From Bacteroidales bacterium (GTDB taxonomy: Bacteria > Bacteroidota > Bacteroidia > Bacteroidales > Paludibacteraceae): 55,921 bases of DNA. The position numbers were made by a program, and so were the translations under genes. The notes below the pieces were generated by a model. The model saw nothing but the letters and a program-made list of their open reading frames with translations. It did no database searches and was not told the origin of the DNA. The DNA lies in the NCBI GenBank assembly GCA_900769555.1, contig CAAGHA010000032.1, forward strand, positions 1-55,921, read 5' to 3'. Positions within the stretch are counted from its first letter, which is position 1; each line of letters starts with the position of its first letter. Shown piece by piece: positions 9,156-18,080 of this stretch.

Positions 9156-10016
9156 GTGAAGAGTGTAACTGTTATTATACCTACATTAAATGGTGAAGAG
9201 AAAATAGAATTAATACTGAAATCGTTAAAAGAACAGACGAAACAACCATTAGAAATAATAATAGTTGATTCGAGTTCGACTGATAAAACGGTTGAATTAG
9301 CTCGAAAAGAAGGTGCGAAAATTATCTCAATTGCTCGTGATAGTTTTGATCACGGAGAAACACGTAACTTAGCGGCTAAAGAGTCGAAAGGTGATTATCT
9401 ATTATATATGACGCAAGATGCTATTCCTTTTGATGTTTACACCATAGAAAACTTACTTTCCGGAATAACAGAAAACAAAGATGTAGTTGCTTCGTATGCA
9501 CAACAAATAGCAAATCCATATTCAACTGAAAGAGAAAAATTAATCAGAGCTTATAATTATCCAACAGAAAGCAAGATAAAAAGTATTGGTGATGCCTCTG
9601 AATTAGGTATAAAAACCTATTTCCTTTCTGATGTATGTGCAATGTATGAAAAAAAAACATTTTTTAATTTAAATGGTTTTGAAGCACCTATCGAAACGAA
9701 TGAGGATATGCATATTGCATCGAAAATTTTAAGAATAGGCAAAAAGATTCGATACGAAGCGAATGCAAAAGTATATCATTCTCATGATAGCAGTTTTAAA
9801 GAAATTTTTATCAGAAATTATTTGATTGGTAAATTTTTGAAAAAATACAAAGATGATTTTCCTCATTCTTCAACCAATAAAGAGGGAATGAATTTAGTAA
9901 AAAAAGTAACTTCTCAATTGTTTCAAAAAGGGTTAATAGGAGAGTGTATCTTGTTCTGGATGGAATGCGGAATAAAACTGCTTGGAAATTTTTTTGGAAA
10001 ACGTTCTATATACTAG
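9156..10016 (+). CDS. Family 2 glycosyltransferase, rhamnosyltransferase-like
   Basis: This 286-residue GT-A enzyme starts at a GTG codon giving MKSVTVIIPTLNG, the standard first beta strand, so the start is well placed. IIVDSSSTDKT (about residues 34-44), the FDHGETRN motif near 63-70 and MTQDAIP near 88-94 match the group that includes dTDP-rhamnosyl transferases. ETNEDMHIASKIL near 178-190 supplies the acidic acceptor-side motif. It lies 43 bases behind the preceding glycosyltransferase and probably shares its transcript. No sugar-nucleotide synthesis genes are nearby, so the donor is unproven. The C-terminal 60 residues are helical and moderately hydrophobic. Confidence 0.88.
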   Translation: MKSVTVIIPTLNGEEKIELILKSLKEQTKQPLEIIIVDSSSTDKTVELARKEGAKIISIARDSFDHGETRNLAAKESKGDYLLYMTQDAIPFDVYTIENLLSGITENKDVVASYAQQIANPYSTEREKLIRAYNYPTESKIKSIGDASELGIKTYFLSDVCAMYEKKTFFNLNGFEAPIETNEDMHIASKILRIGKKIRYEANAKVYHSHDSSFKEIFIRNYLIGKFLKKYKDDFPHSSTNKEGMNLVKKVTSQLFQKGLIGECILFWMECGIKLLGNFFGKRSIY

Positions 10017-10036
10017 ATTTAGTAAATTTTACAAAT

Positions 10037-10093
10037 AAAAAAATTAGGTTCTATTTTGCTGTATGTCAAAAAAACATACAAAATAGAACCTAA
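10037..10093 (-). terminator. Terminator hairpin between the glycosyltransferases and rho
   Basis: TTAGGTTCTATTTTG (10044-10058) pairs with CAAAATAGAACCTAA (10079-10093), and inner GTATGT pairs with ACATAC (about 10061-10078), giving a stem of more than 20 pairs. On the minus strand it is followed by T residues (complement of the A-run at 10037-10043), so it terminates rho. It may also stall the plus-strand glycosyltransferase transcript, although that side lacks a T-run. Confidence 0.8.
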
Positions 10094-10119
10094 AAAAATA
10101 TATTCTAATTGTTTATACT

Positions 10120-11889
10120 TTAATCATTCATAGAAATCAAGAACTCTTCATTTGTTCGAGTGTTTTCCAATCTTTCTTTAAAGAATTCCATTGCTTCTAC
10201 AGTTGTCATATCTGATAAATAACGACGCAAAACCCACATACGTTTTACCGTTTCTTCATTGTGCAATAAATTATCTTTACGCGTACTAGAAGCCATAATG
10301 TCAACTGCCGGATAAATACGTTTATTAGCCAATTGACGAGACAGCTGAAGTTCCATATTACCTGTACCTTTAAACTCTTCAAAAATAACATCATCCATCT
10401 TCGAACCGGTATCAGTTAAAGCTGTTGCAATGATTGTTAAACTACCACCATTCTCGATGTTTCTGGCCGCACCAAAGAATCGTTTTGGTTTATGCAAAGC
10501 ATTTGCATCAACACCTCCGGAAAGTACTTTACCGGAAGCAGGAGAGACCGTATTATAAGCTCTGGCCAAACGTGTGATTGAATCCAATAGGATAACCACA
10601 TCATGACCACATTCCACCATTCTCTTTGCTTTTTCCAAGACAATACTAGCAATTTTTACGTGTCGCTCAGCCGGTTCATCAAAGGTTGAAGCTATTACTT
10701 CAGCATTAACACTACGAGACATATCTGTAACCTCTTCCGGACGCTCATCAATTAGCAAAATGATCATATAAACTTCCGGGTGATTTTCTGCAATTGCATT
10801 TGCAATATCTTTCAATAGAACCGTTTTACCTGTTTTGGGTTGTGCAACAATCAAACCACGTTGCCCCTTTCCAATAGGAGAAAACAAATCCACGGTACGC
10901 ACAGAAAGATTACAAGTTTTTCCTCCGGTAAGATTAAATTTTTCATCCGGGAAAAGAGGGGTGAGGTGATCAAATGGAACTCTATCTCTGATATATTCAG
11001 GATTTCTTCCATTTACCTTTATTACGTCAATTAATGGGAAAAACTTCTCACCCTCTTTAGGAGGTCTGATTGTACAATCAATTACGTCTCCATTTTTTAG
11101 TCCATTAGAATGAATTTGTGCAGCACTAACATATATATCATCTGGAGAATTCAAATAGTTATAATCGGCAGAACGTAGGAATCCAAATCCTTCTTGCATA
11201 ATCTCCAAAACACCTTGACCGGTAATCAATCCTTCAAAATCGTATGCTTGGGGTTTCGGTGGTTGTGGAGGTTGTTGATTATTATTTGGTTGTTTGAAAC
11301 CATTATTTCCTAATGGTTGATTGTTAACATCTCTATTATTTCTGCCAGAAGGAGCATTTTGTATTACCTCATCCTGTGAAATGCCTTGATTTGATGTTGG
11401 CTCGTTTATAATAGGATCGGGAGTAATAATACCTTTCTTCTTATTCAAAATCATTCGTGCAATAGCTGCCGCCGGGTTGCCACCTGTTGGAATATCATAA
11501 TTTCTAGGGCGCATCTGGCGATTGTTATTGTTGCGAACTGGATTTTGATTATCAAAGTTATCATTGACTTCTTTTTCACTATTTCTCTCTTGAACAATAG
11601 ATTCTTCCGGATTTTGTTCCGTTTTCATATTATTATCTATAGTAGTAATAACATTTTCTTTAACAACTCCATCCGTTTTTGTCTCTTGCACAGAATTTTC
11701 ATTCGATTCAGTAGCAACAAACAAATCACCAACCTCACCATCATTCTCAGGCATAGACTGTTTTAGAATCAAATCAATCAAATCAACTTTTTTAAATGAA
11801 TCTACACGCTTAATACCAAGCTGTCTCGCAATAACTCTCAAATCTGAAACAGTCTTTTTTTCTAGCTGTTCTCTTTCAATATTAGCCAT
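10120..11889 (-). CDS. rho: Transcription termination factor Rho with long disordered insert
   Basis: This is a hexameric RNA-dependent ATPase that releases untranslated transcripts from RNA polymerase. The 589 residues compare with about 420 in E. coli. Residues 1-45 are the Rho_N helical domain. Residues about 46-215 are low-complexity, rich in N, Q, E and P. The OB/cold-shock RNA-binding domain follows (GFGFLRSADYNYL). The ATPase has Walker A QPKTGKTV near residue 351, Walker B VVILLDSITRLARAYN, and the Q- and R-loop region SGGVDANALHKPKRFFGAAR. All catalytic motifs appear intact. A similar Asn-rich insert is known in Bacteroides Rho, where it has been linked to condensate formation and fitness in the gut. 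The gene is monocistronic, with a candidate promoter about 120 bases upstream. Confidence 0.97.
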   Translation of the reverse strand: MANIEREQLEKKTVSDLRVIARQLGIKRVDSFKKVDLIDLILKQSMPENDGEVGDLFVATESNENSVQETKTDGVVKENVITTIDNNMKTEQNPEESIVQERNSEKEVNDNFDNQNPVRNNNNRQMRPRNYDIPTGGNPAAAIARMILNKKKGIITPDPIINEPTSNQGISQDEVIQNAPSGRNNRDVNNQPLGNNGFKQPNNNQQPPQPPKPQAYDFEGLITGQGVLEIMQEGFGFLRSADYNYLNSPDDIYVSAAQIHSNGLKNGDVIDCTIRPPKEGEKFFPLIDVIKVNGRNPEYIRDRVPFDHLTPLFPDEKFNLTGGKTCNLSVRTVDLFSPIGKGQRGLIVAQPKTGKTVLLKDIANAIAENHPEVYMIILLIDERPEEVTDMSRSVNAEVIASTFDEPAERHVKIASIVLEKAKRMVECGHDVVILLDSITRLARAYNTVSPASGKVLSGGVDANALHKPKRFFGAARNIENGGSLTIIATALTDTGSKMDDVIFEEFKGTGNMELQLSRQLANKRIYPAVDIMASSTRKDNLLHNEETVKRMWVLRRYLSDMTTVEAMEFFKERLENTRTNEEFLISMND

Positions 11890-12486
11890 AAACTACAATT
11901 ATTCTCACTTACGACAACGCAATCTAGCCTTGCCACGAATTAAATTAATATGTTACTAGGATTTACACAGATTAACAACGACTTGTATTAGTCTTTGGTA
12001 GTAAAAACACCGCAAATTTAGTATAAATTTTTATTTTTATGAAAATTTTTAATCTATTTTTTAATCAGAAGTCATTTAATTTAAATTTTTAATTTGAGAT
12101 TAAGACTTTAACTAAATTTCACTACATTAAAATGCCTACACAATAATACTTTACTAAAAACCACTTAACATCTTTCACTGAGATTCAGGTGTTTCTATAA
12201 ATTTAATAAAAAGATAATCTCATAAAATCTTATTAAATCAATAGCCCAATATTTATAGAATTTAAATATATAACCTCAAATTCCTTAATAATCATTTTAA
12301 TTGCATTTTCATAAAAACACAATTAGCAACACACTTCAAAGCTAAAGATAGTATATTTAGGATTCCTAAAAAATTTCATTCATATACATGGAAATTTTAT
12401 CTGCAAAATTGTAATAGGAATGAAATGGCGAGAAAAATGTAAACTCTCAAGCAAGATTCTTATAATGAAACACTTTCGAAAAATGC
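11890..12486. other. Long AT-rich intergenic region between rho and batE
   Basis: About 597 bases between two genes on the same (minus) strand. It contains a candidate rho -7 box at 12013-12020, and a hairpin formed by ATTTAATAA (12199-12207) and TTATTAAAT (12228-12236) extended by AGAT/ATCT. The hairpin has no T-run on the minus strand, so it is not a clear terminator for the bat operon. No coding sequence or known RNA was recognised. The leader of rho would be about 120 bases, long enough for autoregulation. Confidence 0.5.
12013..12020 (-). promoter_or_regulatory. Candidate -7 box of rho (TAAATTTG)
   Basis: Matches TAnnTTTG on the minus strand. A TTTTC lies 20 bases upstream where the -33 TTTG would be expected. 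Predicted start of transcription is near 12006, giving a leader of roughly 117 bases. Confidence 0.45.
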
Positions 12487-13242
12487 TTATATTATTTCTG
12501 CGGCTTTAGTAGGAATCCATCCAACATGTCCATCCTCCAATTGAATCTCCATCCAATCATTTAATAAGTTTTTCACCTTTACTTTTGTTCCTTCATGCAA
12601 AATAAATAAGTCGGTTCCGCCAGAATCCGGAGAACTCTTTCCTGTAATCGTAGCAGAATAGATAATAGCATATTCGTGTGAAACGATACTCTCTTTCTGT
12701 TTTTTTGCATAGTTAAGAGAGAACATACTAAAAATGAAAAAGACTATTCCACTAAAAAAAGCAGTTTTCTTTAGCCATGAAAATCTAGCAAACAAGAAAC
12801 AACCCACCATACCGATGAACAGAATAAACAATACAATACTGATTATCGCCCAAGTGTCGGAACTGAACCATTTCTGTATAGCTTCGTTCCAACGAGTAAT
12901 CAATAACTTTTCAACAGGATCTATTTTATCCGTCGTATGACTTTTCGCCAATTCAAGGTTAAAAAGAATATCCTCATTACTAGGGTCTAAAAGTAAAGCT
13001 CTTTCATAATTTAGGATAGCAGGACCAATCTTTCCTTGCTTGTACTTGGCATTTCCTAAATTATAGTATAACGTCGCAGATTCCCCTTCATTTTTCAACA
13101 CCTCTTCATACAAACTGTCTGCTACACTATAATTTTCTTCAGAATATTTATCATTTGCCTCTTTCATCATTTGAGAATCGGCACCATACAATATTGTTAT
13201 GCTTGCAAGCAAGGATAGAATAAGCAATCCAATCTTTTTCAT
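12487..13242 (-). CDS. batE: BatE, TPR and SH3-like protein of the Bat complex
   Basis: This 251-residue protein is the last gene of the aerotolerance operon. It has a signal peptide (about residues 1-20), two or three TPR units (about 24-105, including YYNLGNAKYKQGKIGPAI), and two transmembrane helices (about 132-155 and 160-178). The C-terminal bacterial SH3-type domain (about 188-251) contains GTKVKVKNLLNDWMEIQL and HVGWIP. This domain order is diagnostic for BatE. The TPR and SH3 parts would lie in the periplasm, where they could bind partners or wall peptides. The start is 6 bases after the batD stop. No clear terminator follows. In Bacteroides fragilis the operon was named for tolerance of air, but the biochemical activity of BatE is unknown. 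Confidence 0.9.
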   Translation of the reverse strand: MKKIGLLILSLLASITILYGADSQMMKEANDKYSEENYSVADSLYEEVLKNEGESATLYYNLGNAKYKQGKIGPAILNYERALLLDPSNEDILFNLELAKSHTTDKIDPVEKLLITRWNEAIQKWFSSDTWAIISIVLFILFIGMVGCFLFARFSWLKKTAFFSGIVFFIFSMFSLNYAKKQKESIVSHEYAIIYSATITGKSSPDSGGTDLFILHEGTKVKVKNLLNDWMEIQLEDGHVGWIPTKAAEII

Positions 13243-13248
13243 ATTCTA

Positions 13249-15084
13249 TTATTTTTTTACTTGTTCTTCTAATTGACTAATAATATCTATTGTTTTTTCA
13301 TACAAAGCATCCATACTATTTCCGCTTTCTACCGGAGCAAATCTTGCAAATTCACAAGTATCAAGAACATCCAACAACCCTTTTATTGTATCCTCAGACA
13401 CACTACTTGAAACCAATTTCGCCTCAATATTGTACTTATTCAACTCTGAAACCGGAATATTCAATTTATCACTGATATAGCCGGATAATGCCTTAAGTAC
13501 CTCTTCATAGAATGCCGATTTATTAGCTGTTTGCAAATGTTCTTCTGCAATTTTCAAACGTTTCTTTGCCAATTTATTAGCTCTTTTGTTTCTTACATTA
13601 GCAATATTGGCATTCTCTGCAGCTTGTTTTCTGTATAATATGTACAATACCAACAAAAGTAGAGTAGGAGTGATTAAGAACATCCAATAGGTTTTTGATC
13701 CATACAAGAAATCCTCTTTGGGCGATAATTCAAGATCATTGCTATTGATAAAACGAATATCTTTACCTAAATACTTAACATTTTCTTTGTTTGAATAGTT
13801 AGAAATTACCTGATTACTACCAGATGTACCTTCTCCTTTTAAAACATTCAAAAGATAATCATCCGTTTTTAAGGTTTGATATTTCTTTTTCTGAGGATCA
13901 AAATAGGAGAATGTTGCAGCCGGGATATTAAACTCACCCTCATATCTAGGTATAGCCAAGTATTCAACACTTTTGCTACCACTAACTCCGGATGAAGAGG
14001 CTTTGATTTTAGTATCGACTTTAGGATCATAAACTTCAAAATCATTCGGGAATGTAAACTCTGGAATTTTTGCAAATTTCAAATTTCCATTTCCTGTGAT
14101 TTTTAACTTAATAGTAACAGCTTCGTTCGCCTTTAGAGATTCTGTATTAATAGAAGACTCCATTTTGAAAGAACCTACAGCACCATTAAAATTTTGAGGT
14201 TTTCCTTCTTTCGGTAAAGAGATTACTTCAATTTTTCCACTTGGAATCTTCACCACTTTATTCACATTATAGGTGTTAAAGAAATCATCCATATCGAAGA
14301 AACCACCTCTTCTACGTCTATTACCTTGAACTTGAGCTGTTACTGTCACAGAACCCTGTTCCACCTCTAAAGTTCCCGCACGTTGCGGAAAGAGAACAGT
14401 TTGTTTCAATATAAATGTCTTATATCTGCTATTATTATAAGTTTCATCCCCGTAACGATTATTATCATTCAATTCAATATCCTGAGCAACAAAACCTTTG
14501 TATTCTGGGAGTTTTACTTCATTCAACCCGGAGACATTTCCTCGGTGATACAACTTTATAGTAGCAATAATTTGCTCTTGTTCATATACCTTTTTCTTAG
14601 AATATTCGGTTCTAATAAATATATCTTGATCAGAAATATTATTGGATGAAACTTGTTGATTGCTCTCTTGAGATGCAGCTGAAGAATTATTATTTTGATT
14701 AGCTTCAACAACTTTAATTGTAACCGCATTTGATACCAATGTTTTTCCTTCGTAAGGCATTCTAGCTGAAGAGATTGTAAATGTACCCACCTTTTTTGGC
14801 GACAAAATATAAGTAATCGATGTGTTAGAAGTTGTTGTCATCGAGCCATTTATAATACTAACCTGTTTCCCCGTACTTGTACTTGGACCTGCTAAAATAT
14901 CAAAAGCACTCAAATCCGGCATCTCTAATTCATCTGCAGATGCATTTTTTACATTAAAGACCAATCTGAATTGTTGATTCATCCCTACTACTTGTGGTGC
15001 TGTCAGTGTAATCTGAACATCTGATGCAGAAACTGCAAAACATGTCATCAGTAGGGTCAAGAATAATATTATTTCTTTTTTCAT
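13249..15084 (-). CDS. batD: BatD, aerotolerance operon protein
   Basis: This 611-residue protein matches the BatD family (PF13584) in architecture. It has a signal peptide ending near SASD (about residue 21) and a long beta-rich periplasmic region of immunoglobulin-like repeats (about 22-445). One transmembrane helix near 455-480 (MFLITPTLLLLVLYILY) is followed by a basic cytoplasmic segment and a helical tail. The periplasmic part includes a low-complexity N/S/Q segment around residues 130-150. BatD is thought to form a membrane complex with BatA and BatB. It sits between batC (63 bases away) and batE (6 bases). The batC-batD gap contains a possible internal promoter. Confidence 0.92.
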   Translation of the reverse strand: MKKEIILFLTLLMTCFAVSASDVQITLTAPQVVGMNQQFRLVFNVKNASADELEMPDLSAFDILAGPSTSTGKQVSIINGSMTTTSNTSITYILSPKKVGTFTISSARMPYEGKTLVSNAVTIKVVEANQNNNSSAASQESNQQVSSNNISDQDIFIRTEYSKKKVYEQEQIIATIKLYHRGNVSGLNEVKLPEYKGFVAQDIELNDNNRYGDETYNNSRYKTFILKQTVLFPQRAGTLEVEQGSVTVTAQVQGNRRRRGGFFDMDDFFNTYNVNKVVKIPSGKIEVISLPKEGKPQNFNGAVGSFKMESSINTESLKANEAVTIKLKITGNGNLKFAKIPEFTFPNDFEVYDPKVDTKIKASSSGVSGSKSVEYLAIPRYEGEFNIPAATFSYFDPQKKKYQTLKTDDYLLNVLKGEGTSGSNQVISNYSNKENVKYLGKDIRFINSNDLELSPKEDFLYGSKTYWMFLITPTLLLLVLYILYRKQAAENANIANVRNKRANKLAKKRLKIAEEHLQTANKSAFYEEVLKALSGYISDKLNIPVSELNKYNIEAKLVSSSVSEDTIKGLLDVLDTCEFARFAPVESGNSMDALYEKTIDIISQLEEQVKK

Positions 15085-15099
15085 CTTTTAAATTTTCTA

Positions 15100-15107
15100 C
15101 AAAATTA
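15100..15107 (-). promoter_or_regulatory. Possible internal -7 box ahead of batD (TAATTTTG)
   Basis: Matches TAnnTTTG on the minus strand, 16 bases before the batD start codon in the widest gap of the bat genes apart from the moxR gap. No good -33 element at the usual distance. It could give separate batDE transcription. Confidence 0.25.
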
Positions 15108-15147
15108 GTCAAAATTTGCAACTATTTAAAACGCTTTATAAAAATAG

Positions 15148-16044
15148 TTACCAGTCTTTTTCAACATTGTACTGCTTACGATCCACTTGTTTCGCCTTCA
15201 TTTTTTCTTGCGTCTCTTTTTCTTCTTCTTCTAATGCTTTTAATATCTGTTCAGCATTTTCTTTAGACATTTGATTTGGATCTTGTTTCTCCTCCTCTTT
15301 TTGCTCTTGCTGTTGCTGTTGTTGTTGCTGTTGTTGGTCGTCTTTTTTATCGTCTTTCTTTTCTTCGTTTTGATCCTGATTGTTACTAGGAGGCGGAGGC
15401 ATATTTTCAATAATCTTTGCCAATTGCGCTTCATAGTTTTGTGCAATAGCCAAGTTATATCTTGTACTATCATCTTCAGAATCTAATCGTAATGCAGCTT
15501 TATAATCTTTAATAGGATCACCAACTTTTTTAAGATTTTCTTGCACTAAATTATAGATTTGACTTTTTGCATTAGCCGGAGCTCCACCATATTTCTCCAT
15601 CTCTTCCAGCTGAGCATATAACTCCAATAAAGAATCCAATGCTGTTAATTGAGCCATTCCATTATTTCCTTTATTATGATAAACATCTGCAGCTAATTTT
15701 TCCAATTCAACCTTTTTTTCTTCATCAGCAACACTTTTTTGTTGATCAATCATTCGCAATGTTTTTTCATATTGATTTTTTGCCAAATCATTTTTTCCAA
15801 TTCTTTGATGTGCATTTGCATAATTATACGCAGCTCCAGGATGTGTTGAATCTATTGTAGTAGCACGCACATAAGGAATTTGAGATTTTTCAAATTCTTT
15901 ATCTTCATACAAATCATTTCCCTTTTCTATATAATCATTTGCTTTCTCAAATGATAATTCGGTTCTATTTATTAAGACAAGAGCCAATAGAATGCAGAGT
16001 AGAGCTGCTGCAATTGATATAATAATAATCTGATTCCTTTTCAT
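15148..16044 (-). CDS. batC: BatC, TPR protein with a polyglutamine tract
   Basis: This 298-residue protein has an N-terminal transmembrane or signal-anchor helix (about residues 5-25, IIIISIAAALLCILLALVLI). TPR units follow across about 30-130 (AAYNYANAHQRIGKNDLAKNQ) and near 180-200. The C-terminal third is very hydrophilic, with K, E, D and Q runs and ten consecutive glutamines at about 237-246, then ends with a coiled-coil-like segment. Its place directly after batB (2-base gap) and before batD identifies it as BatC. The TPRs probably bind BatB or other partners on the periplasmic side. The Q tract is encoded by mixed CAA/CAG codons. Confidence 0.88.
   Translation of the reverse strand: MKRNQIIIISIAAALLCILLALVLINRTELSFEKANDYIEKGNDLYEDKEFEKSQIPYVRATTIDSTHPGAAYNYANAHQRIGKNDLAKNQYEKTLRMIDQQKSVADEEKKVELEKLAADVYHNKGNNGMAQLTALDSLLELYAQLEEMEKYGGAPANAKSQIYNLVQENLKKVGDPIKDYKAALRLDSEDDSTRYNLAIAQNYEAQLAKIIENMPPPPSNNQDQNEEKKDDKKDDQQQQQQQQQQEQKEEEKQDPNQMSKENAEQILKALEEEEKETQEKMKAKQVDRKQYNVEKDW
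15307..15336. repeat. CAA/CAG trinucleotide tract inside batC
   Basis: Ten consecutive glutamine codons (CAA and CAG mixed, minus strand). The mixed codons should lower slippage compared with a pure repeat. Gain or loss of units would keep the frame. Confidence 0.85.
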
Positions 16045-16046
16045 TT

Positions 16047-17066
16047 TTATTCAAATAATTTGAAGTTTCTGAATAATCCATTTTTCTTCTCCATTAAGAA
16101 AAATTCAAGCAAAAGAAGCGCTAAAGCAATCCAAGCAATCGTTGGAAATTGTTCATCATATTCTGAATAAACTTTCGTTTCTACATCATCTTTAGCTATT
16201 TTATCTAACTCTTTTTGCATATATCGCATCGCTTCATTACTATTGTCGGCTCTGACATAAATTCCATTACCTTCCATAGCAATTTCTTGTCCAACAGACT
16301 CGTTTAATTTAGACATAACCACATTGCCTGCTTTGTCTTTTTTATAATTTCCTCCTCCGATCGGTATTGGTGAACCTTCAGGTTTACCGATACCAATTAC
16401 ATTGACTTGAATCCCCATTTCAGCAGCCTCTTTTGCAGCTCCTCTAGCATCATCTTCATGATTTTCGGCATCGGTAATAACAATAATCGATTTCCCGGTC
16501 TTTTCACTATCCGAAAATGAATTGCATGCCATTTTAATCGCTGATCCTATGGCTGTTCCTTGTTGAGCTATAAGTTCTGTACTAATTGAAGAGATAAACA
16601 TCTTAGCAGATTGATAGTCACTTGTGATAGGCAGTTGCGTAAAAGCTCTTCCGGCAAAAACAATCACACCGACTTTATCATTATTAAATCCTTCCAACAT
16701 CTTGTTTAGCATCTGTTTCGCTCTCTCTAAACGATTTGGATAGACATCTTCTGCCAACATCGAGTTTGAAATATCTAACACAACCATTACTTCGACACCT
16801 TTCTTCTTAACATACTCCAATTTTGCACCCATTTGAGGTCGAGCAACAATAAAAATACACAATGTAAATGCTAATAGCATTAAACTAAATTTTATTATTT
16901 GTCGATAAACAGATGCACCCGGCATCAAATCTTTTAATAGTTCAATATCTCCAAATTGTAGTAATCTCTTCTTTCTATTGAAGCGTGTATAAATAAACCA
17001 ACCTATTATTACCGGAATAATAAATAGTAGGTATAAATACTCGGGATTTGCAAATCTAAATAACAT
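16047..17066 (-). CDS. batB: BatB, von Willebrand factor A membrane protein
   Basis: This 339-residue protein has two transmembrane helices at the start (about residues 9-27 and 57-80), a VWA domain (about 90-290) and a C-terminal helix (about 308-325). The metal-ion-dependent adhesion site is intact: DISNSM (DxSxS) near residue 97, the threonine in QLPITSD, and VITDAENHEDDA. VWA proteins of this type are thought to work with the MoxR AAA+ ATPase, by analogy with Mg-chelatase-like pairs. It is 16 bases behind batA and 2 bases ahead of batC, so translation may be coupled. The VWA domain likely faces the cytoplasm or membrane surface; topology is unproven. Confidence 0.95.
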   Translation of the reverse strand: MLFRFANPEYLYLLFIIPVIIGWFIYTRFNRKKRLLQFGDIELLKDLMPGASVYRQIIKFSLMLLAFTLCIFIVARPQMGAKLEYVKKKGVEVMVVLDISNSMLAEDVYPNRLERAKQMLNKMLEGFNNDKVGVIVFAGRAFTQLPITSDYQSAKMFISSISTELIAQQGTAIGSAIKMACNSFSDSEKTGKSIIVITDAENHEDDARGAAKEAAEMGIQVNVIGIGKPEGSPIPIGGGNYKKDKAGNVVMSKLNESVGQEIAMEGNGIYVRADNSNEAMRYMQKELDKIAKDDVETKVYSEYDEQFPTIAWIALALLLLEFFLMEKKNGLFRNFKLFE

Positions 17067-17082
17067 ATTGTTCTTCTTTAAA

Positions 17083-18069
17083 TTATGGAATATGTCTTAA
17101 TATTGTATTTCTTAATAGAATTTCTAATAATAATAATACAAGTGCTGCAATAGCATATGGAAAATACTCTTCGTTTTTACTTGTATGTTCAGTCACTTTA
17201 ATTTTAGTTTTCTCCATCTTATCAATGTCATTGTAAATGGCTTTCAATGAGTTATTGTTGGTAGCTCTAAAATAATGACCGCCAGTTTTCTCAGCAATTG
17301 CACCTAATGTTTCTTCATCAATCTCTACAGGAACCATCTGTTTTTGAATTCCGAATATGGTTTGAACAGGGTAGGGTGCTTCACCTTTTGTTCCTACTCC
17401 AATGGTATAAACTCGAATACCATATGCTTTTGCCAATTCAGAAGCAGTTAACGGATCAATCTCACCTCGATTATTGGTTCCATCCGTCAATAAAATGATT
17501 ACCTTAGATTTGGCTTGACTATCTTTTAAACGGTTTACAGCATTTGCTAAACCCATTCCAATAGCTGTTCCATCATTATCCATCATACCATCTTTAATTG
17601 TTCCCATCAAATTGACAAGAGTCTTTTTGTCAGTTGTTAGTGGACATAATGTATAACTTTCGCCGGCAAATATTACCAATCCAATATTATCATTAGGACG
17701 ACTCGATAAGAATTCTGTTCCTACAGCCTTTGCCGCCTCAAGACGATTCGGTTTTAAATCTTCGGCAATCATACTTCCTGATATATCCAAAGCCATAACA
17801 ATATCAATACCCTCTACATCTTTGTCCGACCAATTGTCTGTTGTTTGAGGACGAGCCAAAACAATAATAATAAGAGCCAAAACTCCCATTCTTAGCACAA
17901 ATGGCAGATGTAGCAAATAATATTTATAACTTTTAGGTACATTTTTAAAGACCTCTGTTGAAGAGACCTGTAAATTTGCAGTATATTTCTTCCTTTTCCA
18001 TATATACCAAGCTGCAATCGGTATTAATAACAATAGGAAATATAGGTAAGATGGGTGTTCAAATATCAT
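17083..18069 (-). CDS. batA: BatA, von Willebrand factor A membrane protein
   Basis: This 328-residue paralogue of BatB has the same layout: two N-terminal transmembrane helices (about residues 7-24 and 53-76), a VWA domain (about 88-285) and a C-terminal hydrophobic helix (about 302-318). The MIDAS motif DISGSM lies near residue 94, with TTDKK and LLTDGTNNRG supplying the remaining metal-site positions. It starts 11 bases after the preceding gene's stop and ends 16 bases before batB. BatA and BatB are expected to pair in the membrane, possibly as targets of the MoxR ATPase encoded upstream. Confidence 0.95.
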   Translation of the reverse strand: MIFEHPSYLYFLLLLIPIAAWYIWKRKKYTANLQVSSTEVFKNVPKSYKYYLLHLPFVLRMGVLALIIIVLARPQTTDNWSDKDVEGIDIVMALDISGSMIAEDLKPNRLEAAKAVGTEFLSSRPNDNIGLVIFAGESYTLCPLTTDKKTLVNLMGTIKDGMMDNDGTAIGMGLANAVNRLKDSQAKSKVIILLTDGTNNRGEIDPLTASELAKAYGIRVYTIGVGTKGEAPYPVQTIFGIQKQMVPVEIDEETLGAIAEKTGGHYFRATNNNSLKAIYNDIDKMEKTKIKVTEHTSKNEEYFPYAIAALVLLLLEILLRNTILRHIP

Positions 18070-18080
18070 TGTTGTCGTAT

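Noticed and set aside
8321..10016. The two glycosyltransferases as a defined O-antigen or exopolysaccharide cluster
   Set aside because: Only two enzymes, no polymerase, flippase or sugar-nucleotide genes nearby.
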